From contig CAIVVS010000182.1 in NCBI GenBank assembly GCA_903909415.1, forward strand, positions 1 through 49,077: a stretch of DNA of 49,077 bases, read 5' to 3'. The notes under the pieces are model-generated. The model worked only from the letters and a program-made list of their open reading frames with translations, ran no database searches and had not been told where the DNA came from. Source of the DNA: an uncultured Pseudomonadota bacterium. GTDB taxonomy: Bacteria > Pseudomonadota > Gammaproteobacteria > Burkholderiales > SG8-39. The translations under genes and the position numbers were made by a program. Below are positions 43,708 to 49,077 of this stretch, one piece after another; position 1 is the stretch's first letter, and every line of letters starts with the position of its first letter.

Positions 43708-45270
43708 ATGGCGCGGTTGAACGCCGCCGAGGTCATCCTCGCGCACGAGCGCAGGCTGGCCTCGCACACCGCGCTCATCGCCGACGGCGTGGCGGTGAGC
43801 TATGCCGGCCTGGGCGCGGCGGTGCGGCGCGCGGCTTCGGCCTACGCCGCGCTGGGACTGGTGCGCGGGGACGGCGTCGGCCTGATGCTGCACGACTCGC
43901 TGCTGTCGGCGGCCGCGCTGCTGGGCGCGGCGTACGCCGGCCTGGTGTTCATTCCGCTCAATCCGCGCCTGCCCGCCGCGGACTACGGCTTCATCGCCGC
44001 CGACGCGCGGCTCAAGCTCATCCTCCACGAGGACGAGTTCGCGCCGCTGCTGGCCCCGGTCGCCGTCTCGTCACCGGCGACGCGCGTGCTGCCGGGACGC
44101 GGCGAGCATGGCTTCGACACCGTGCTCTCGGGCGCGGATGAAGCCGCGCACGCCGCCGATACCGATGCGGCCGAGCCGGTGTTCTGGCTGTACTCGTCCG
44201 GCACCACCGGACGTCCCAAGGGCATCATCCACAGCCACGCGGGCCTGGCGCAATCGGGCAAGCTGCTGCGCGAGGTGATCGGCATCACGCCGCGCCAGTC
44301 CGACGGCAGCGGCGGCTGCACCATGCTGTGCACCTCCAAGGGCTTCTTCGCCTTCGGCCTGGACAACGGCCTGCTCGCGCCGCTGTCGGTGGGAGGAACG
44401 GCAATCCTCAACTCCGCCTGGCCCACGCCGGAGCAGGTGGCCGACCTGGTAGAGCGCCACCGGCCCGACTGCCTGTTCTCCGTGCCCACCTTCTTCAGGC
44501 GCCTCGTTGCGCTGCCGCCGGACCGGCTCGCGCCGCTGCGCGCGGTGCGCTGGCATTACACCGGCGGCGAACGCCTGCCCGAGGCGCTGGCGCAGCAATG
44601 GCAGGATGCGGTGGGCACGCCCATCCATGTCTGCTACGGGATGTCGGAGACCTACGTCAACGCGACCGCCAACTATCCTGGACGCCTTCGCGCCGGCAGC
44701 ATCGGCCAGCCGCTGCACGGCGTGGAGACGCGCCTGCTCACGCAGGAGGGCGATGCTCCCGGCGACGGCGAGCCCGGGGTGCTGTGGCTGCGCCACCCGG
44801 TCATGGCGCTGCGTTACAACAACGCCGAGGCCAGCGCGCGCGCCTTCCGTGACGGCTGGTACTGCACCAACGACCTGTGCACGCAGGACGAGGATGGCTA
44901 CCTGTTCCTGGAAGGGCGCGCCGATGAACTGCTGAAGGTAGCAGGCCAGTGGGTGAAGCCCGGCGAGATCGAGGAAGCGGCGCTGGCCGACGAATCGGTG
45001 CGCGAGGCGGCGTGCGTGATCGTGCCGGACGCGCAGGGCTTCGAGCGCCTGGCGCTGTTCATCGTTGCCACCGGTGACGAGGGCGGGGACGCGACCGCGG
45101 GCGTGGTGTCTCGCTGCGAGCGCCTGCCCACGCACAGCCGGCCGAAGTGGGTACGCGCGGTCGGCGAACTGCCGAAGACCGCCACCGGCAAGATCCAGCG
45201 CTTCAGGCTGCGCGCCCGGTTGGAAGCGGAGTTGCAGGAAGCAGCCGAAACCGGAAAGCCGCCGGGCTGA
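43708..45270 (+). CDS. Benzoate-CoA ligase-like acyl-CoA synthetase (ANL superfamily)
   Basis: A 520-residue adenylate-forming enzyme. The P-loop motif is LYSSGTTGRPKG, the A5 motif YGMSET, the hinge and A8 region DELLKVAGQWVKPGEIEEAAL and the C-terminal catalytic Lys is in PKTATGKIQRF. VKPGEIE and the overall length match benzoate-CoA ligases and aromatic-acid CoA ligases more than fatty-acyl ligases. The ATG at 43708 starts homology; an in-frame TTG at 43681 lies in the repeat. Last gene of the cluster, 40 bases after the PaaA-like gene; it would activate the acid whose CoA thioester is then oxidised. Confidence 0.9.
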   Translation: MARLNAAEVILAHERRLASHTALIADGVAVSYAGLGAAVRRAASAYAALGLVRGDGVGLMLHDSLLSAAALLGAAYAGLVFIPLNPRLPAADYGFIAADARLKLILHEDEFAPLLAPVAVSSPATRVLPGRGEHGFDTVLSGADEAAHAADTDAAEPVFWLYSSGTTGRPKGIIHSHAGLAQSGKLLREVIGITPRQSDGSGGCTMLCTSKGFFAFGLDNGLLAPLSVGGTAILNSAWPTPEQVADLVERHRPDCLFSVPTFFRRLVALPPDRLAPLRAVRWHYTGGERLPEALAQQWQDAVGTPIHVCYGMSETYVNATANYPGRLRAGSIGQPLHGVETRLLTQEGDAPGDGEPGVLWLRHPVMALRYNNAEASARAFRDGWYCTNDLCTQDEDGYLFLEGRADELLKVAGQWVKPGEIEEAALADESVREAACVIVPDAQGFERLALFIVATGDEGGDATAGVVSRCERLPTHSRPKWVRAVGELPKTATGKIQRFRLRARLEAELQEAAETGKPPG

Positions 45271-45294
45271 GACCGGCGTTGCAGCGCGCGCCGC

Positions 45295-45666
45295 TCAGGC
45301 GATCGCGCTGCCCTCGCGGAACTCCTGCGCCACCACCACCGCCTGCCCGGGCGGGCCGACGACAAAGGGCAGGCTGAGCTCCAGCATCTCGACGTCGTCG
45401 GAGAATTCCTCGGGGAAGCGGTCAAAGCTGCCCAGCTCGCGGAACAGGGCGAGGATGGCGGTATCGACACGGTGTTCGCCGGACGAATGCGTGAGCATCG
45501 CGGACTCGATGCGCCCGTCGGGCAGGATGTACAGGGTCACGCGTCCCTTCACCTCGGACTGCAGGCGCGACTGCAAGGGAGCGACCACGCGGCGCACGTG
45601 GGGGTCGATCTGGTCGAGGCAGCGCAGCTGGTAGGACAGGAAACGACCGGCCTCCTCCTGCGCCAC
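45295..45666 (-). CDS. Short TonB/TolA C-terminal-domain protein
   Basis: A 123-residue protein resembling the C-terminal domain of TonB-like proteins (VAPLQSRLQSEVKGRVTLYILPDGRIESAMLTHSSGEHRVDTAILALFRELGSFDRFPEEF). It has no membrane helix or signal. Reading continues open upstream from the GTG for about 36 codons without an ATG, and HTIKLIAAHGSGRRVVVAQEEA just upstream looks translated, so the true start may lie further out. It is convergent to the CoA ligase gene. Function unknown; a cytoplasmic TonB-fold domain could not act as a classical energy transducer. Confidence 0.6.
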   Translation of the reverse strand: MAQEEAGRFLSYQLRCLDQIDPHVRRVVAPLQSRLQSEVKGRVTLYILPDGRIESAMLTHSSGEHRVDTAILALFRELGSFDRFPEEFSDDVEMLELSLPFVVGPPGQAVVVAQEFREGSAIA

Positions 45667-45825
45667 GACGACCCTGCGCCCGGAACCATGTGCGGCGATC
45701 AGTTTGATGGTGTGCTCCCGTCTCGTGCTGGGTTGCAGGGTGTCCGAGCGGCGCGGGACCCACGCGTAAAACTACGCTATTGCACCTGAAACCGCCGCCG
45801 CTGACAACCACCGCGCCGCGCCGGG

Positions 45826-47151
45826 TCAGGCACCGAGCCGGTCGCCGAGCTGCCGGCAATGGGTCTCGCGCGCGAGCAGCATCAAGGCGGTCCCGGCGAT
45901 GATCCAGCCGATCATGAGCGCGAGGCCGCCCTGCCAGGCCCCGGCGTCATAGACGCGCGAGCCGCCGGCCATCGCGCCCTGCCAGGCGCGGTCCAGCAAC
46001 CAGCCTATGGCGGGCTGCATCACCAGTCCGCCGAACATGTTGCCGGTGTTGGCCACGCCACCGGCCGTGCCCGACAACGACGGCGGCGCCGACTCCTTGG
46101 CGAAGGCAAAGCCGATCACCACCACGCCCGAGACCACGCCGTTGGCCGCGAGCAGCGCCAGCAGGGCGGGCACCGGCAGCACCGGGCCGTACACGAGCAC
46201 CAGCCACAGCAGGCTGGCCACCGCGCCGCCGGCAAGGATGGGCAGCTTGCGCAGCCGCAGCCGGTCGGACAAGGCGCCGGCCAGCGGCCCGCCCACCGCC
46301 CAGGCCACCAGCAGCGTGGAGGTCATCACCGCCGCCTCGCGCGTGGTCATGCCGTAGTGCTGGACGAAGTAGGGCACGCCCCACAAGCCGCCGAAGGCCA
46401 GCACCGGGCCGGTGATCGCACCACAGGCAACGAAGCCGATCCACACGTTGCGGTAGCGCAGTACCTCGGCGATACCCCCGAGCATGGAGTGCGCCTGCTC
46501 ACCGGGCACGGCCCCGGGCGCGTGGCTGCGCCAGCCGCGCTCGGCGGGATCGTCGCGCACATGGAGCCAGATCGCGATCGCGACCGCCGCTGTCAGGGCG
46601 GCCGCGGCCACCATCACCGCGCGCCAGCCGAAGGCGTCCACGCCCATGCGCAGCGGCACGCCGGCGCTCACCCCGCCCAGCACGCCGCACGCCAGCGCCA
46701 GCCCCGACACGGTGGCGAAGCGCTGCGGCGCCACCCAGTGCGTGGCGAGCTTGAGCATGGCGACGAAGGCCACGCCCACGCCCGCTCCCAGCACCAGCCT
46801 GCCCAGGCCCACCAGCGCGAAGCCCTGGGCCAGCGCGAACAGCAGCGTGCCGGCGGCCGCGAGCGCGGCGCCGGTGGCGAGCACGCGCCGCGGCCCGTAG
46901 TGGTCCACCAGCACACCGGTGGGCACCTGCATGGAGACGTAGGTGTAGAAGTAGAGCGCCGAGAGGTTGCCCAGCGCCGCCGCGCCCAGCGCGAACTCCG
47001 AGGACAGCTCGGCGGTCATCACCGCCGGCGCGACGCGGTGGAAGAAACCGATCAGGTAGAGCGCCGCGCCCAGCGACCACACGCCCAGCGCCACCACCAG
47101 CGGCGGATACGCGCGGTCGTGCTCGTTGGCGGAGGCGGTGTGAACGGACAT
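45826..47151 (-). CDS. MFS transporter
   Basis: A 441-residue inner-membrane protein with twelve predicted helices. The motif between helices 2 and 3 is GVLVDHYGPRRVLATGA (the D-x-x-G-x-R-R loop), and the repeat in the second half is GALSDRLRLRKLP. Relatives are anonymous MFS carriers close to the nitrate/phthalate/hexuronate-like groups. Start 47151 was chosen because the ATG at 47193 overlaps TAGAAT (47197-47192 on the minus strand), a likely -10. It may carry the acid used by the adjacent cluster, but it is separated from it and on the other strand. Confidence 0.88.
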   Translation of the reverse strand: MSVHTASANEHDRAYPPLVVALGVWSLGAALYLIGFFHRVAPAVMTAELSSEFALGAAALGNLSALYFYTYVSMQVPTGVLVDHYGPRRVLATGAALAAAGTLLFALAQGFALVGLGRLVLGAGVGVAFVAMLKLATHWVAPQRFATVSGLALACGVLGGVSAGVPLRMGVDAFGWRAVMVAAAALTAAVAIAIWLHVRDDPAERGWRSHAPGAVPGEQAHSMLGGIAEVLRYRNVWIGFVACGAITGPVLAFGGLWGVPYFVQHYGMTTREAAVMTSTLLVAWAVGGPLAGALSDRLRLRKLPILAGGAVASLLWLVLVYGPVLPVPALLALLAANGVVSGVVVIGFAFAKESAPPSLSGTAGGVANTGNMFGGLVMQPAIGWLLDRAWQGAMAGGSRVYDAGAWQGGLALMIGWIIAGTALMLLARETHCRQLGDRLGA

Positions 47152-47191
47152 CGTGCTTGCGCCAGGGAGCCAGCTCTCGGGGAGAGCCGCC

Positions 47192-47197
47192 ATTCTA
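47192..47197 (-). promoter_or_regulatory. Possible -10 element (TAGAAT) for the MFS gene
   Basis: TAGAAT on the minus strand 41-46 bases before the chosen MFS start. No good -35 was found. It overlaps the alternative upstream ATG, which argues against that start. Confidence 0.35.
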
Positions 47198-47240
47198 TCC
47201 GCGGCTGCGCCCCACCAGCGCCGTGTAAGATTCGCGCACC

Positions 47241-47834
47241 ATGACCATCACGATCACCCGGAACAGCAGTTTCCACTTCGTTCGCCACGGCGTCACCGAG
47301 CAGAACTTCCGCGGCCTGCGCTGCGGTGGCGACCTGGACGTGCCCCTCACCGACGTGGGCTGCGACCAGGCCTACCTGCTGGCCAAGCAGCTGGCCAAGA
47401 TGGGCATCACCCCCGGCCTGATCCTGTGCGGCTCGCTGATGCGCGCCCGCCAGACCGCGCTGATCATGAGCGGCGTGCTGGGCGGCGTGGAGATGCAGGT
47501 CAACGCGCTTCTGGACGAGCGCCGACTAGGCCAGTGGAACAACCAGCCGATCGCCGACACCGAGCCGGCCCTGAAGCGCGGCGAGACCCCGCCCGGCGGC
47601 GAGTCGGAGGCCGAGTTCAGCGCGCGCGTGGCGCGCGGGTTGCAGGACATCGTGCCGCTGCTGGCGCGCACGCCGCTGGTGGTGAGCAGCAAGGGCGTGG
47701 GCCGCATCCTGAACACCATCCTCGGCGGCGAAGGCCGGCTGCAGGTGTCCAACGGCGAGGTGGTGGAGTTCCACCTGGCACCCGGCACCGGCGGCGCCCC
47801 GGTCCTGGACCTGCGACGGCCGCACCAGGTCTAG
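47241..47834 (+). CDS. Histidine-phosphatase-fold protein with altered second catalytic His
   Basis: A 197-residue phosphoglycerate-mutase/histidine-phosphatase-like protein. FHFVRHGVTEQN gives the nucleophile H16 with R15, R68 lies in LMRARQTA, and E93 in LDERRLGQWN is the expected proton donor. The segment that normally reads (V/L)(A/S)HGG, with the second phosphate-binding His, reads LVVSSKGVGRILNTIL, so K151 takes that place. The gene is divergent from the MFS gene. It may be a low-activity phosphatase, act on a different substrate or be regulatory. Confidence 0.82.
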   Translation: MTITITRNSSFHFVRHGVTEQNFRGLRCGGDLDVPLTDVGCDQAYLLAKQLAKMGITPGLILCGSLMRARQTALIMSGVLGGVEMQVNALLDERRLGQWNNQPIADTEPALKRGETPPGGESEAEFSARVARGLQDIVPLLARTPLVVSSKGVGRILNTILGGEGRLQVSNGEVVEFHLAPGTGGAPVLDLRRPHQV

Positions 47835-47900
47835 CGACGGCAGGTCTGCACACCGCGGTTACGGCGGCAATGGGCTGCCGGTCACGCACCCGGCAGGTCG

Positions 47901-49077
47901 CTACCCGGGTGCCGCGCCCCGCCTCGGTCCGATGCCCGCGTACCCCGCGCCCTGCATATCACCGGCCTGCCCGGGCGCCCGCGCCGCGGCGGGCGCGGGG
48001 TAGTCGAGCTGGTCGCGCTGCGGGTGGTGCATCACCGTCCACTCGTTGGCGGCGGAACCGCCCTCCAGCAGCCAGTCCCGCAGGAACCAGGTCTGGTTCC
48101 GGTCGGACAACACCGGCGTGTGCCCGGTATCCGGCACGTGCATCACCTGCACCGCGGGATTGCGCCGCATGCGCTTGATGGTCTGCGGCAGCAGCGCGTC
48201 CGACAGCATGCCGTGGATCAGCAGCACCGGGCAACGGATCTTCTCCCACAGGTCCCACTGGCGCAGGCTTTCCTGCGCGTCCAGCCGGTAGGCCTGCAGC
48301 GCGCGAACGTCGTGGCGGTAGATGCGCCCGCCGTCCTCGTCCGACCAGCGCGTCTGGTGGAAGGTCACGTTGAAACGGATGTCGTCGCTGATCGGCCCGT
48401 CGTTCTTCTGCGATGCGCCGATCTTGCGCAGCAGGTCGGAGGGGTCGCGGAACACGTAGTGGCGCGCCAGCGTCTCGGACCGGCGGCGGCGGCGCTTGCG
48501 CGGAATGTAGGGGCCGATGTCGTTGAGGATCAGCTTCGACACCAGCTTGGGATGGCGCGCGGCGAGTTCGATGGCCGCGCTGCCGCCCAGCGACGAGCCC
48601 AGCAGGTACACCGGGCCGCCACCCAGGTGCAGGATCAGCTGGCGCAGCTGCTCGGCGTACGTCGACAGGGAGTAGTCGCGCTCGTCGGCCATCCAGCCGG
48701 ACAGGCCGCGTCCCACCCAGTCCATGCAGACCACGCGGAACTTCGACTTCAGGTCCACCGCCAGGTAGTTGAAGCGCATCGCGGTGTTGGCCACGCCGCC
48801 GCAGCAGACCAGGATCGGGCTGCCGGCGTCGCCCCAGTCGGTATAGGCCACCCGCACGCCGTAGGGCTTGCGGAACCGGACCGGCACGCGGCGCTGCAGC
48901 CGCTCCGGGTGCACGTAGTCGAAGAAGCGCAGGTCGAACTCGGTGTGGAAGCGCCCGACGATGCGCGTGGCCATCGCCATGTAGTCGTCCCAGTTGGCCA
49001 GCGCGTGGCGCCGCCCGGGGATCTCGGGCTCCCAGTCCGGCGCGATGTCCGTCGGCGGCGGCAGGCGCTTGCTGGAA
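47901..49077 (-). CDS. Alpha/beta hydrolase (partial, N-terminus outside window)
   Basis: The frame is open to the window edge, so the N-terminus is missing; about 392 codons are visible. The hydrolase core begins around PYGVRVAYTDWGD; the oxyanion region is CCGGVANT, the nucleophile Ser is in LGSSLGGSAAIELA, and the acid and base are probably in HGMLSDALLPQ and PDTGHTPVLSD. A run of Arg (PRKRRRRRSE) lies at the start of the cap region. The C-terminal 40 residues are Pro/Ala/Gly-rich. It converges on the phosphatase-fold gene. Substrate unknown; the fold covers esterases, lipases and C-C hydrolases. Confidence 0.85.
   Translation of the reverse strand, partial: SSKRLPPPTDIAPDWEPEIPGRRHALANWDDYMAMATRIVGRFHTEFDLRFFDYVHPERLQRRVPVRFRKPYGVRVAYTDWGDAGSPILVCCGGVANTAMRFNYLAVDLKSKFRVVCMDWVGRGLSGWMADERDYSLSTYAEQLRQLILHLGGGPVYLLGSSLGGSAAIELAARHPKLVSKLILNDIGPYIPRKRRRRRSETLARHYVFRDPSDLLRKIGASQKNDGPISDDIRFNVTFHQTRWSDEDGGRIYRHDVRALQAYRLDAQESLRQWDLWEKIRCPVLLIHGMLSDALLPQTIKRMRRNPAVQVMHVPDTGHTPVLSDRNQTWFLRDWLLEGGSAANEWTVMHHPQRDQLDYPAPAAARAPGQAGDMQGAGYAGIGPRRGAAPG

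Noticed and set aside
45667..45825. Possible regulatory RNA in the gap between the TonB-like and MFS genes
   Set aside because: Only a five-pair GCGTA-AAAC-TACGC hairpin is present; nothing else stands out.

Overview
The window is a high-GC (roughly two-thirds G+C), densely coding chromosomal segment. Its gene neighbourhoods are typical of Betaproteobacteria, probably Burkholderiales or a relative. They include rubredoxin-pilG-pilH, mtgA-aroE-TonB-like-RNB ribonuclease, aroQ-accB-accC-prmA-DUF3426 protein-tpx, and TorF porin-glnK-amtB. This placement is inferred from family composition and gene order, not from a marker search. There are no tRNA or rRNA genes, CRISPR arrays, insertion sequences or phage genes. 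No gap between genes exceeds 300 bases; the longest is the 266-base stretch after amtB.

Layout. Positions 1-11.5 kb are housekeeping: pili response regulators and rubredoxin; thiamin (thiD, thiE) and tetrapyrrole (hemL) synthesis; a guanidinium exporter of the Gdx/SugE type; an acetyltransferase, mscL and mgtE; a peptidoglycan glycosyltransferase; shikimate dehydrogenase; a TonB-like protein; and an RNB exoribonuclease. Positions 11.5-18.3 kb hold a minus-strand catabolic operon: TRAP binding protein, cupin, HpaI-type aldolase, TRAP small and large permeases, an amidohydrolase-like enzyme, an IclR regulator and a class II aldolase. It faces a divergent pair, an NQO-like flavoprotein and a dihydroorotate-dehydrogenase-like protein (18.5-20.4 kb). 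The shared promoter region carries a TTGACG-18-TATACT promoter followed directly by two similar 17-bp imperfect palindromes 20 bp apart, which are good candidate IclR operators.

Positions 20.4-35.7 kb are again mostly core genes: yqiA, mpl, a nucleotidyltransferase-like protein, a TlpA-like thioredoxin, aroQ, accB, accC, prmA, a zinc-ribbon DUF3426 membrane protein, tpx, a PfkB kinase, a glycine-zipper lipoprotein, a PlsC-like acyltransferase, apaH, a Tat-exported amidohydrolase, comM and ubiK. At 35.8-39.0 kb lies a nitrogen-control operon (TorF-type porin, glnK, amtB). It has a textbook sigma-54 promoter preceded by two NtrC-type palindromes three helical turns apart, and it ends in a hairpin-rich tail with a duplicated amtB 3' end and an intrinsic terminator.

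Positions 39.0-45.3 kb are the most interesting part. A MarR regulator faces a six-gene plus-strand cluster: ferredoxin/FAD/NAD reductase, SDR dehydrogenase, an unrecognised 161-aa protein, an FAH-family hydrolase, a lone compact PaaA-like diiron protein, and a benzoate-CoA-ligase-like enzyme. Together they look like an oxygen-dependent CoA-thioester pathway for an aromatic or related acid. It lacks the PaaB/C/D/G/Z and BoxB/C/D proteins that accompany the known phenylacetyl-CoA and benzoyl-CoA epoxidation routes. The window ends with a soluble TonB-like domain protein, an MFS transporter, a histidine-phosphatase-fold protein whose second catalytic His appears replaced by Lys, and an alpha/beta hydrolase that runs off the edge.
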